From Granulicella sp. S156 (GTDB lineage: Bacteria > Acidobacteriota > Terriglobia > Terriglobales > Acidobacteriaceae): DNA of 38,399 nucleotides. A program made the translations under genes and the position numbers. Positions within the stretch are counted from its first letter, which is position 1; every line of letters starts with the position of its first letter. This document shows positions 9,415 through 17,446 of the stretch, one piece after another. The stretch spans positions 1 through 38,399 of the forward strand of contig NZ_LMUH01000002.1 in the NCBI RefSeq assembly GCF_009766105.1. Direction: 5' to 3'. The notes beneath the pieces were generated by a model. The model made no database searches. It had not been told where the DNA came from and saw only the letters and a program-made list of their open reading frames with translations.

Positions 9415-9452
9415 GAAACCCCTGCTCTCAGCTATGTCGAACGAGACGCAAC

Positions 9453-10223
9453 CTAGGATTGCGCAATGATGACTTCGGGGCCGGCATTGGAAAAGGTCGA
9501 GACAATCTCCTCCGATGTACCGGACTCAAGAACGACATGGTCAAGGACTGCCAGTGCAGCCACCCGAAACGGTGCCCGAGTCTCAACTTTGTCCATAGTG
9601 ACAAGCGCTGCGGTGCGATCACTTCTCGCAATGAGTGTGCGTTTGAATTCGGCATCTGCCATATAGAACGCGCCAATTCCAAGAGATTCGGAAACGGCGC
9701 AAGCTCCGAGGAAACACAGATCAAAGTTCAAGCGTTCGGCTTCGCGGATCGCAGACAGCCCGATGGACGCGCCGGTTTCACGATCGATCTCTCCTCCCAG
9801 AACAATGACTTTGAAGTTCTTTCGATCGAGGAGGGCGCTTGCGATTGCGATCGAATTTGTGGCGATAGTAAGAGAGCTATAGGGAGGCATCTCTCTGGCC
9901 AGGGCCAGGTTGGTACTGCCGCTGTCGAGGAACACCGTCGAAGCTTCAGAGACTAAGGTCAGGGCGGCCAGGGCCAAGGCGCGTTTTTCTTTCGAGTCAT
10001 TCAAGAGTCTCTGTTCAAACGGGATTCCATCCGGCGACATCGGAAGCCCGCCACCGTAAACCCGCTTGCACTTGCCCTCAGCGGCTAACGCCCGCAGATC
10101 TCGACGAACGGCGTCCTCAGACACCAGGAACTCCTTTGCAAGAGCGGTGGCATTGACGGACAGACCACGCTGTAGCCGACTTTCGATCTCGTTTTTTCTT
10201 ATTGTTCCCGACGAACCGTGCAT
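9453..10223 (-). CDS. DeoR-family transcriptional regulator
   Basis: 256 residues. The N-terminal helix-turn-helix (about residues 15-55: LSVNATALAKEFLVSEDAVRRD, LAAEGKCKRVYGG) is the DeoR pattern. The C-terminal DeoR sensor domain has VFLDSGSTNLALAREM (phosphosugar-binding loop), TIATNSIAIASAL, VIVLGGEI and a late KVETRAPFRVAAL. The family usually represses sugar catabolism or uptake operons and is released by a phosphorylated sugar. The ATG at 10223 (MHGSSGT) is preferred over the TTG at 10229. No Shine-Dalgarno is evident, and the start lies inside a 15-bp direct repeat that could be its own operator. The MFS gene follows 38 bp downstream and is the likely target. Confidence 0.9.
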   Translation of the reverse strand: MHGSSGTIRKNEIESRLQRGLSVNATALAKEFLVSEDAVRRDLRALAAEGKCKRVYGGGLPMSPDGIPFEQRLLNDSKEKRALALAALTLVSEASTVFLDSGSTNLALAREMPPYSSLTIATNSIAIASALLDRKNFKVIVLGGEIDRETGASIGLSAIREAERLNFDLCFLGACAVSESLGIGAFYMADAEFKRTLIARSDRTAALVTMDKVETRAPFRVAALAVLDHVVLESGTSEEIVSTFSNAGPEVIIAQS

Positions 10224-10253
10224 AAACAAGAAATATCATGCACAATCAAGAAA
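10219..10253 (-). promoter_or_regulatory. Candidate DeoR-type operator: two 15-bp direct repeats 20 bp apart
   Basis: TGCATAAACAAGAAA (10219-10233) and TGCACAATCAAGAAA (10239-10253) match at 13 of 15 positions and are offset by exactly 20 bp, about two helical turns. They cover the start codon and leader of the DeoR-type gene. Helically phased direct repeats are a common arrangement for DeoR-family operators, so autoregulation of regulator plus transporter is the natural reading. No binding evidence. Confidence 0.5.
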
Positions 10254-10682
10254 AACAACGTTACACAACCGAACATCGCTGTCTGTACTACCTTCGTTCC
10301 TCGCATACTTCCGTCGTATCAGTTCTCACTGTTGACCAAATTTACAACTCTGAGTTTTTCCGCAGCCTGTTCAGCCCCTGGGACATGTATTCATTTCCAT
10401 TCATAGGAATGCCTCTGGAGGCTATTGTGTCTCCGTGCGATACTTATACGGAAAGTCCCATATTTTCAATGGCTTGGTTGGTTAGATCGGTACGAACGAA
10501 GAGACGTATGATACCCGGAAATCGGCCCCGCAAATACGGAAGAATACAGGCTTGATCCTGGTTGGTCGGCTCTAGAATGAATTTGCAGGCCTGCGCGAAA
10601 GATCGTCCTCCATCTCGACGACACACGAAGGCTGCCGGAACTACCAGTAAGGCAGATCAGGGAAGTATCGGCAGAGTTCAGA
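10254..10682. other. Spacer between divergent DeoR-type and regulator-like genes
   Basis: About 430 bp with no convincing gene; short open frames here lack ribosome-binding sites and family features. The base composition is less GC-rich than in the flanking genes. It presumably holds the promoters for both directions and contains one GTATGATAC palindrome (10506-10514). No terminator or RNA gene was recognised. Confidence 0.5.
10506..10514. promoter_or_regulatory. GTATGATAC palindrome, copy 1
   Basis: A 9-bp dyad (GTAT-N-ATAC) upstream of the regulator-like gene at 10683. The same 9-mer recurs at 11966-11974 and 12549-12557. Candidate operator half-site only. Confidence 0.25.
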
Positions 10683-11942
10683 ATGCTGGTGTCGCCACAA
10701 TCCGAAAAAGAAGCGAACGGAATTGGGTCTGCGCCCAGTGCCGCGGCGATCCGCGAACAATTAGGCCGCCTTCTTGCGCACCCGTTGTTCACCAACAGCA
10801 AGCGCTATCCCGTGCTTCTCGCCTATACGGTTGAGCAAACGCTGCTTGGTAAGGCGGGTGAGTTAAAGGAACGAACAATTGGGGTCGAGGCTTTCGGACG
10901 CGAGCCTAGCTACGATGTGAATCTTGATCCAGTGGTCCGAACGACTGCTGCTGAGGTTCGTAAGCGGCTCATTCAGTACTACTACAACTCCGACCATGCG
11001 GGAGAATTGGTGATTGAACTCCTGGTCGGCTCTTATATCCCTTCTTTCCGAGAGCCTGCCGCCCCGCCACAAGCCTTGTTACAAGAATCGGTTGCTGTTC
11101 AGCAGACAGAGGCAGCCTCTGGCGATTCTGCTCCGTCTGCTCTGGGTAACGCAGAGGTGTCTTCATCCGAGATCAGCTTCGGCCAGTGGATGTCGATCGC
11201 AGCCGGTTTGGTCGTTGCTGCCCTGATTGGTTTTGGCATCGGCCATGTGAGGCTTCCTAAGCAGCCTACTAAGCCTACGAATACGATGGAACGTTTTTGG
11301 GAGCCTATTGCGGCAACTTCAAACAGAGTCACATACTGCCTCGGCCAACCCATCGATGCCGTTGATCGGGATCGCAGGACACCGGAGGGCACGCCCCTCT
11401 ACGGCAATTTGGCTGTCTCCGATGTAATCACTTTGGCGCGGTCCATTGTTCCCCTTGTTCCCAGGAACGGCACATTTCGTGTCGTTGTCGACTCGGATAT
11501 CAGTTTTGAACAGTTACGCGAAAGCCCGTTTGTTTTGATTGGAGCCTTCGACAACGTTTGGACAATGCGGATCACCCAGGATTTGCCGTTTGGGTTCGAG
11601 TACGACGGGCACAGCCGCAAGCTCGTAGATCGCAAGAGCTCCCCAAAGAAATTCTGGACCTTGCAATGGCAGGTCCCCTATACGAAATTGGCAAAGGATT
11701 ACGCCATCGTGGCGCGGATTCATGACAAGGTGACCGGCCAGCCGGTCATTATCATTGCAGGAATTCTGGGGGAGGGCACTGAAGCTGCCAGTGAAGTTGT
11801 CTCTAACCCCGCATATTTAGATGAAATGCTGAAAAAGGCGCCTAAGAATTGGGACCAGCTCAATCTGGAAGCCGTCATAGAAACGAATGTCATCGAAGGC
11901 CATGCCGGTCCTCCAGCCGTGCTTGCTGTCGAGACCTGGTAG
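10683..11942 (+). CDS. Membrane-anchored regulator-like protein, paralogue of 3197-4507
   Basis: 419 residues with the same plan as the protein at 3197-4507. The N-terminal domain (about 23-123) contains KERTIGVEAFGREPSYD (62-78), DPVVRTTAAEVRKRLIQYY and IELLVGSYIPSF. A Gln/Ala/Ser-rich linker follows, then one membrane segment (about 170-188), then a C-terminal domain with FVLIGAFDN, KDYAIVARI and GTEAASEVV. The last three match FIGAAS, DEYAIIALV and GTQAAVEFV of the paralogue. The charged N-terminal domain with a conserved VR..A...R[KL]. stretch suggests DNA binding; the periplasmic part may sense an envelope signal. No kinase, cyclase or peptidase motif was found. The start at 10683 is the first in frame; its ribosome-binding site is weak. 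Confidence 0.68.
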   Translation: MLVSPQSEKEANGIGSAPSAAAIREQLGRLLAHPLFTNSKRYPVLLAYTVEQTLLGKAGELKERTIGVEAFGREPSYDVNLDPVVRTTAAEVRKRLIQYYYNSDHAGELVIELLVGSYIPSFREPAAPPQALLQESVAVQQTEAASGDSAPSALGNAEVSSSEISFGQWMSIAAGLVVAALIGFGIGHVRLPKQPTKPTNTMERFWEPIAATSNRVTYCLGQPIDAVDRDRRTPEGTPLYGNLAVSDVITLARSIVPLVPRNGTFRVVVDSDISFEQLRESPFVLIGAFDNVWTMRITQDLPFGFEYDGHSRKLVDRKSSPKKFWTLQWQVPYTKLAKDYAIVARIHDKVTGQPVIIIAGILGEGTEAASEVVSNPAYLDEMLKKAPKNWDQLNLEAVIETNVIEGHAGPPAVLAVETW

Positions 11943-11965
11943 CGGCCTTTCTGCCGATTTCGCTC

Positions 11966-11974
11966 GTATCATAC
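11966..11974. promoter_or_regulatory. GTATGATAC palindrome, copy 2 (inverse orientation)
   Basis: Reads GTATCATAC on the + strand, 24 bp after the stop of the regulator-like gene and about 180 bp before the small exported-protein gene. Confidence 0.25.
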
Positions 11975-12151
11975 AGGCGATACTATGACCCGTTAAACAA
12001 GGCCTAATCTCCTCAAAATACGCATATCCGGCTGTTCCATACTCAGGCTGTTGCACGATGGAGCTTTTTTAGAGAGCTTTGCATCTCTTAGCCTCCTTGC
12101 ATGTTGAAGTAGCCGAATCAGGTCGCTTCACCCATAGCCGAAGGAGGCTCT

Positions 12152-12511
12152 ATGAAACGTATTCTGGGACTTGGTTTACTGGTCTTATCATTTTCAGTTC
12201 CGGCCCTTGCCGCGAAGAACTCTCAGGGGATTGCTATTGCCAACGATGTCCGGGTGGGAGACACTCTCCTGCGACAAGGGGACTGCACGTTCAGTTGGAC
12301 CGAACCCTCCGGAGGCTCTGTGGTTCAGCTCACCCTGAAAATCGACGGGCAGAAGCCGGTAACGGTACCAGCACACATGGTCGCAGAAACGCACTTCAAT
12401 CCAGGTGCGGGAACAGTCCAGGTCAATGGGGTCACATACCTGCATGAGGTTCACACAAAAACTACTACCTTCGTCATTGAGGGTGCTTCCGGTGCGCCTA
12501 TAGGTCAGTGA
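12152..12511 (+). CDS. Small exported protein of unknown function
   Basis: 119 residues. The first 20-21 are a classical signal peptide (MKRI, then a hydrophobic core, cleavage near PALA/AK). The mature part is beta-strand-rich with alternating hydrophobics, for example SGGSVVQLTLKIDGQ and TVQVNGVTYLHEV, and has one Cys. I do not recognise a named family. The start at 12152 has AAGGAGG immediately upstream; a frame beginning at 12079 overlaps it and is a shadow. A regulator-like gene lies upstream and a secreted beta-glucosidase downstream, but with gaps of about 210 and 260 bp there is no firm operon. A short hairpin follows the stop. Confidence 0.72.
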   Translation: MKRILGLGLLVLSFSVPALAAKNSQGIAIANDVRVGDTLLRQGDCTFSWTEPSGGSVVQLTLKIDGQKPVTVPAHMVAETHFNPGAGTVQVNGVTYLHEVHTKTTTFVIEGASGAPIGQ

Positions 12512-12530
12512 GGCTCGATTCTTGAGCCTC
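12510..12530 (+). terminator. Weak hairpin after the small exported-protein gene
   Basis: A 7-bp stem GAGGCTC (12510-12516) with GAGCCTC (12524-12530) and a 7-nt loop overlaps the stop codon. No T-run follows, so intrinsic termination is doubtful. Confidence 0.3.
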
Positions 12531-12548
12531 TACCCCCGTAATTTGGGA

Positions 12549-12557
12549 GTATGATAC
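12549..12557. promoter_or_regulatory. GTATGATAC palindrome, copy 3
   Basis: Third copy of the 9-bp dyad, 217 bp upstream of the GH3 beta-glucosidase start, in the spacer that would hold its promoter. Confidence 0.25.
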
Positions 12558-12773
12558 ATGCCAGAATCGGTCTTGGGTTGCACGTGTAACCTGAAGATAA
12601 GCATAGGTTTAAATGAATTATCGTTCGCATCTACACGTTGGAGCTTTTGTGGTTCCTCCTATCTGTCAGATCCTGCATCTGTAGCTGCCCATTTCGGTTA
12701 AATCGGCCTGGCCTTTGCCTCCTGTTGGCCGATCCACGCCGTTACCTGTACCCACCTTGGACAGCTTGGAGAC

Positions 12774-14993
12774 ATGATGCAGAATCGCAAGTCGCAAATC
12801 CGTTTTCTCTTGGTGCTCATCGCAGCCGTCTTTGGAGCAAGATTCACCTTGGCTCAAGGCCCAGACCGGCCCTGGATGAACCCCGCACTTCCTCCTGAAG
12901 CGCGTGCGGAGCTTGTTTTGAAGCAGTTGACCCTCGATGAAAAGTTGGCGCTGCTGCACGGCAACGGTATGGCGCATACTCCCTTTTGGCAGATGCCTCT
13001 CACCCATCTGGCGAATGGTGGCGCAGGCTATACCGAAGGCATCGAGGGCCTTGGTATCCCACCGCTCTTCATTGCGGATGCGGCCTATGGAATACGAGAC
13101 AGCGGAGCCAACGGACGTTATTCGACAGCGATGCCTTCTCCTCTCGGTGCGGCTTCGAGCTGGGACCCGGAATCAGCTTGCCAGTACGGGGAGTTGATTG
13201 GAAGCGAACTGAGAGCTCAGGGCTACGACATGACCCTTGGGGGCGGAGTAAACCTTACTCGAGAACCCAGGAACGGGCGCACCTTTGAATATGTGGGCGA
13301 AGATCCTCTACTGGCCGGGACGATTGTTGGAAATCTAATGAAGTGCGAGCAGGCACAGCACGTCATCGGGGATATCAAGCACTATGCGATCAATGATCAG
13401 GAGACGGGCCGTATGATCCTGAACGCCGTCATCTCCAGGCGAGCCATGCAGGAGTCTGATCTTCTCGCCTTTCACATAGGAATCTCCATCGCCAATCCAG
13501 GGGCTGTCATGTGCTCCTACAACCGGATCAATGGAGATTTCGGTTGCGAGAATCCTTATCTCTTGCGGGACGTGCTCAAAAAGGATTGGGGCTTCAAGGG
13601 CTTCGTGGTCTCAGATTGGGCCGGAACTCACAGCATCGGGAAAGCTTCGGCGGCAGGACTTGACCAGGAGCAGCCGATGGCAGACTTTTTCGGGCCGCAC
13701 CTGAGAGAAGCGGTCGATGCCGGCAAGGTCCCTCTCTCTGAGATTGATGACCACGCCCGGAGAGTCTTGTACGCAGAATTTCTATCGGGGATTGTCGATG
13801 ATCCACCTCAGATGAGTGTGGTGAACGTTGAAAAGGGACTCGAAGCTGCTCAGAGAGTCGAAGAGAAAAGCATCGTTCTCCTGAAAAACTATCAAGCCGT
13901 GCTTCCAATCCAGCCGTCCAGAATTCATACGATTGCGGTGATCGGCGGACATGCTGACATTGGAATGGTCTCTGGCGGAGGTTCGTCCCAGGTCGATCCA
14001 CCGGGCGGCAATGCGATCATGCCACCGGGCAAGGGTGAAACGCACTACCAGGATCAGATCTGGTTTCCAACATCACCCCTAAAAGCTCTCCGCGAGAAAC
14101 TGCCGAATACAAAGATCAGCTTTGATTCCGGGACGAATGTACAGTCTGCAGCGAGTCTTGCCAGAAACTCCGATCTCGCAATCGTCTTTGCCTGTCAGTG
14201 GGAATCTGAGGGCATGGACCTCCCAGGTCTATCGCTTCCGGATAACCAAAATGCTCTGATTGAGCGGGTTGCAGCGGCGAATCCTCACACCATCGTCGTG
14301 CTCGAGAGCGGAACGGCTGTCACGATGCCGTGGCTCGACAAAGTGTCTGGGGTTGTAGAGGCCTGGTATGCAGGCAGTGCGGGGCATAGGGCACTGGCAA
14401 ATGTTCTCGTCGGTGACGTTAATCCCACGGGCAAACTGGCTATCACGTTTCCCAGGAGCGAGAGCGACCTCCCGCATCCGGTCATCCCCGCGCTTTCCGC
14501 ACAGGATGAAGGACAAGCGGAAGACCCAATCAAAGCCGGTACACCTATCTCTGGCTACACTGTTCACTACAACGAAGGTGCTGAAGTTGGCTACAAGTGG
14601 TACGAGGCAGAGCATAAGCAACCGCTCTTTGCCTTCGGTTTTGGACTGTCTTACACCTCGTATGCCTATTCCGGCTTGATCGTTGATTCAGAGGCAAAGA
14701 CCGCACGCTTCACCGTCAAGAACGTCGGGGAACGTGCAGGTATAGAGATAGCAGAAGTGTACGCAAGACTTCCGCAGGGCTCAGACGAATCTTTCAAGCG
14801 GCTGGTTGGATGGAAGCGAATCACACTGTCTCCAGGTGAATCGCAAACTGTCACCGTTACGATTGATCCGCGAGTATTGCAAACCTTCGATGAAGCAAGC
14901 GATGGCTGGAAGCTCACGCCAGGCGAATACGAAGTTCTCGCCGGACCATCCTCGGATAACACGCCCCTGACAGCCCACCTTCAGGTTCGTTAA
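12774..14993 (+). CDS. Secreted glycoside hydrolase family 3 beta-glucosidase
   Basis: 739 residues. A signal peptide spans about residues 1-28 (cleavage near TLAQ/GP). The GH3 (beta/alpha)8 domain follows with GDIKHYAINDQE (Lys202-His203) and the nucleophile motif FVVSDWAGTHS, Asp281. Next is the alpha/beta sandwich domain with SGGGSSQVDPPGG and CQWESEGMDLPGLSLP, and a C-terminal fibronectin-III-like domain (about 640-735) with the GFGLSYTSY lead-in. GH3 enzymes of this layout release glucose or related sugars from the non-reducing end of beta-glucans, oligosaccharides or glycosides. The signal peptide places it in the periplasm or outside. The start is ATG 12774 (a second ATG follows at once), with TTGGAG upstream. 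Length and domain order are normal for the BglX/bacterial BGL group. Confidence 0.93.
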   Translation: MMQNRKSQIRFLLVLIAAVFGARFTLAQGPDRPWMNPALPPEARAELVLKQLTLDEKLALLHGNGMAHTPFWQMPLTHLANGGAGYTEGIEGLGIPPLFIADAAYGIRDSGANGRYSTAMPSPLGAASSWDPESACQYGELIGSELRAQGYDMTLGGGVNLTREPRNGRTFEYVGEDPLLAGTIVGNLMKCEQAQHVIGDIKHYAINDQETGRMILNAVISRRAMQESDLLAFHIGISIANPGAVMCSYNRINGDFGCENPYLLRDVLKKDWGFKGFVVSDWAGTHSIGKASAAGLDQEQPMADFFGPHLREAVDAGKVPLSEIDDHARRVLYAEFLSGIVDDPPQMSVVNVEKGLEAAQRVEEKSIVLLKNYQAVLPIQPSRIHTIAVIGGHADIGMVSGGGSSQVDPPGGNAIMPPGKGETHYQDQIWFPTSPLKALREKLPNTKISFDSGTNVQSAASLARNSDLAIVFACQWESEGMDLPGLSLPDNQNALIERVAAANPHTIVVLESGTAVTMPWLDKVSGVVEAWYAGSAGHRALANVLVGDVNPTGKLAITFPRSESDLPHPVIPALSAQDEGQAEDPIKAGTPISGYTVHYNEGAEVGYKWYEAEHKQPLFAFGFGLSYTSYAYSGLIVDSEAKTARFTVKNVGERAGIEIAEVYARLPQGSDESFKRLVGWKRITLSPGESQTVTVTIDPRVLQTFDEASDGWKLTPGEYEVLAGPSSDNTPLTAHLQVR

Positions 14994-15004
14994 AACACTC
15001 GCAG

Positions 15005-15330
15005 GCCACAAATCTGTGCCCATCTTCGACTCCGGGTGCCCCATCTTCGGCGCGTTTTTGCGCCTAAGGTGGGCATCGCGCGAGAGCGCGACCGCTCCCG
15101 CCCATATGTGTCTGATCTACGGCGTTCGTAGCATCGCCCCTAGTGCCCGCAACAATCGTAATCACAGCCACAGCGCGAAGCGCGTTCCCTGACGCTTCAG
15201 CGTCAGGGAGACGGAGGGAGCCGTAGCCTTTAGGCTACGGAATTCAGACATGGCAAAATGTGGCCTTTAGGCCCGGGCCTTTTGTTCGCAGCAGAAAGGG
15301 AGCCCTAGCCTAAAGGCCACGGCGCCCTTC
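15005..15330. repeat. Palindrome-rich intergenic repeat cluster
   Basis: The gene-free stretch 14994-15409 holds nested hairpins: GGCGC/GCGCC (15049-15064); a perfect 10-bp stem with TTCA loop (15186-15209); a 9-bp stem around CCGTAGCC (15221-15240); and 13-bp arms GTGGCCTTTAGGC (15260-15272) and GCCTAAAGGCCAC (15308-15320). The words CCGGGTGCCCCATC (15032-15045) and GACCGCTCCCGCCCATAT recur at 27345-27393. This looks like a genome-wide REP-type family rather than a gene. No coding frame is supported. Confidence 0.75.
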
Positions 15331-15409
15331 TTTCACGTACTAACTACTCACCCACACGCTCGACCAAACAAGAGTGCCGTCATCACGAATCCAGCCCCGG
15401 CAAACACCA

Positions 15410-16090
15410 TTACAAGCTTGCCGCTGTCTTCGCCACCTTACCATCGGGCATATTGTGATCCTGCGCGATCTGCTCAATCATCTGCAGATGCTGTGCTATC
15501 ACTTGTGCCCCCTGTTGCGCGGCTTGTTTGATACTCGGATTCTGCGTCGTCTGCGCCTCGTCCTTAAACTCCGACAAGTCCTGTTTATGATCCTTCACCA
15601 TGGCTTGGATATAGGCCTGGTCGAACTGATCGCCTGAGAGCCCTTGGAGTCTAGCGATAAGCTCTCTATCTTTCTTGGAAACATCTGTCGGCTGTTTTAC
15701 ATTGAGCCGTTTTGCGATCGGTTTCATCTGATCGCCCAACTGCGTGTGATCTTCCACCATCTTCTGCCCGAACTGTTTTACGTCATTGCTTTGTGATTTT
15801 TGCTGTGCCAACTGCCCCAGTTGAACCTCGGCAGCACCGCCTTCGAGCGCTTTTTTCACGAACGACTGGTCGGCCATGGACTGGAGTTGCTGGTTGTTCT
15901 CAGAAGCCATGTCCCCCATGCTCGTACCTGGGGTTCCTGGAGCTGTAGTCGTTCCCGGTGCTGCAGTTGTGGGCTGATTTGTCTGCGGCTGCCCGCCACC
16001 GGGTTGAGTCTGTGCGACAGCGATCACGCTCGCCAGCAGAGTGGGCGCAAAGCCTAGCAGAATTCTGCTGTACCCTCGTCTTGAGATCAT
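15410..16090 (-). CDS. Exported DUF4142 protein
   Basis: 226 residues. A signal peptide (about 1-27, SVIAVAQ) is followed by a Pro/Gly/Thr/Gln-rich low-complexity linker, then a helical ferritin-like DUF4142 domain (about 65-220): DQSFVKKALEGGAAEVQLGQLAQQKS, QFGQKMVEDH, FDQAYIQAMVKDHKQDLSEF and QHLQMIEQIAQDH. The two His-containing helix motifs (MVEDH, MVKDH) are the family signature. DUF4142 proteins are periplasmic or secreted and of unknown biochemical role, often annotated as outer-membrane or stress-related. The start at 16090 is supported by AAGGAGG just upstream; a longer frame from 16147 lacks a site. It is divergent from the DoxX operon. Confidence 0.88.
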   Translation of the reverse strand: MISRRGYSRILLGFAPTLLASVIAVAQTQPGGGQPQTNQPTTAAPGTTTAPGTPGTSMGDMASENNQQLQSMADQSFVKKALEGGAAEVQLGQLAQQKSQSNDVKQFGQKMVEDHTQLGDQMKPIAKRLNVKQPTDVSKKDRELIARLQGLSGDQFDQAYIQAMVKDHKQDLSEFKDEAQTTQNPSIKQAAQQGAQVIAQHLQMIEQIAQDHNMPDGKVAKTAASL

Positions 16091-16337
16091 TTCAGTTCCT
16101 CCTTGTATGCGCGCATCGCATTCGAACGCCGGTATCGCCGATCCCACACTCGGCTCCTAAGACTCCTTCGCCCTTGTACGTTAGCTGCTTCAGCTTAGGC
16201 TCGCGTTGCCTCAAAAAACCAGCTAATTCCAGGTTCCTGTAACCAATACGAAACGCAGGGCTCTAACATGGCACAGACCGAAGGCACAGCATCTGGATGC
16301 GAGCTGATATTGGTCGTTTTGAAGAGAACGGAGCGTC

Positions 16338-16826
16338 ATGAAAACTCTATTGAAGTTGTATGTGCGTCTCGCAGCACTCGTCTCGTACCTGCAGTCTCCG
16401 TTTCTGCTGGCGGTACGGCTCTATTGGGGATGGCAGTTCGCACAGACCGGCTGGGGCAAGCTGCATAATCTCGCCAAGATCACGGATTTCTTCACCAGTC
16501 TGAACATCCCATTTCCTGCCGCTAATGCTCACTTTGTGGCGAGTCTGGAGCTTGTCGGCGGCATTCTGCTGATTCTAGGGCTTGGTTCGAGAGCGATAGG
16601 TCTGCTGCTGACCATCAACATGCTGGTCGCGTACGGGACTGCCGACCGCGAGGCACTCTTCGCGATCTTCTCCGATCCCGGCAAATTCTATGTCGCCGAT
16701 CCCTACACGTTTCTCTTTGCATCCGCTATGGTTCTAGTATTTGGTGCAGGCCTGTTCTCCGTGGATGCGCTCTTGGCAAAGCGTTGTCGAGTCTGGCTGG
16801 GAAGCTCCGGGATAGAGAAAGAATGA
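16338..16826 (+). CDS. DoxX-family membrane protein
   Basis: 162 residues with four predicted membrane helices. The family pattern is clear: LAVRLYWGWQFAQTGWGKL near residues 24-42, then a short amphipathic segment with FFTSLNIPFPAANA, ELVGGILLILGLGSRAIGLLLTINM, and a last helix at FLFASAMVLVFGAG. DoxX-type proteins are integral membrane proteins linked to quinone/thiosulfate redox or oxidative-stress complexes, usually of undefined biochemistry. A GGAGCG site precedes the ATG. Its TGA stop shares four bases with the ATG of the sigma-factor gene, so the two are translationally coupled. The tight link suggests the sigma/anti-sigma pair controls or monitors this membrane protein. Confidence 0.88.
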   Translation: MKTLLKLYVRLAALVSYLQSPFLLAVRLYWGWQFAQTGWGKLHNLAKITDFFTSLNIPFPAANAHFVASLELVGGILLILGLGSRAIGLLLTINMLVAYGTADREALFAIFSDPGKFYVADPYTFLFASAMVLVFGAGLFSVDALLAKRCRVWLGSSGIEKE

Positions 16827-17446
16827 TCGAGACACCCGCAAGCAGAGATGAAGCGCAGATGATCGCCTCCATCCTTGCCGGTAATTCGCAGGCGTTCCAC
16901 GAACTCATTCGCCCCTACGAGCGAAGCGTGTATGTCATGGCGCTGTCGCTGCTCAAGAACGAAGCGGATGCAGAGGACGCCGCGCAGGAAGCGTTCCTGA
17001 AGGCCTACCGCAATCTTGCAGGTTTTCGTGCTGAGGCCAAGTTCAGCACCTGGCTCATCAGTATCGTATTGAACGAAGCACGCAGCCGCCTTCGCCGTAA
17101 GAGCGCCGTCAAGATGGAGTCGCTCGACGAGCCGCTGGACGAGCAGGGGCACGTGTCACCTGCTCTTTTGCGAGACTGGCGCGAGATTCCATCCGAGGCC
17201 GTGGAGCGCGGAGAAGTCCGAGTGATGTTGCAGCAGGCCATTAGCGACCTGCCGCCGATCTATCGCGAGATATTTCTGCTGCGCGATGTCGAGGAGCTAA
17301 GCATCGACGAGTCAGCGACGGCTCTCGGCATCAGTGTTTCGGCTGTAAAGGTGCGGCTGCATCGCGCTCGAATGATGCTGCAAAAGAAGCTTGCTCCGCA
17401 GTTGAAGCAGGTCAATCCGAAAAGGAGGTGGTTCCCATGGTTATAG
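16823..17446 (+). CDS. ECF RNA polymerase sigma factor
   Basis: 207 residues. Region 2 (about 15-85) has FHELIRPYERSVYVMALSLLKNEADAEDAAQEAFLKAYRNL and FSTWLISIVLNEARSRLRR. Region 4 (about 135-190) has LPPIYREIFLLRDVEELSIDESATALGISVSAVKVRLHRAR, an intact helix-turn-helix. Sigma regions 1 and 3 are absent, as expected for the ECF group. It would direct polymerase to a dedicated regulon, commonly including its own operon. The ATG at 16823 overlaps the DoxX stop (ATGA). The next gene, a zinc-finger anti-sigma factor, begins 10 bp before this gene ends. An upstream in-frame ATG at 16784 lies inside doxX and is not preferred. Confidence 0.93.
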   Translation: MIETPASRDEAQMIASILAGNSQAFHELIRPYERSVYVMALSLLKNEADAEDAAQEAFLKAYRNLAGFRAEAKFSTWLISIVLNEARSRLRRKSAVKMESLDEPLDEQGHVSPALLRDWREIPSEAVERGEVRVMLQQAISDLPPIYREIFLLRDVEELSIDESATALGISVSAVKVRLHRARMMLQKKLAPQLKQVNPKRRWFPWL

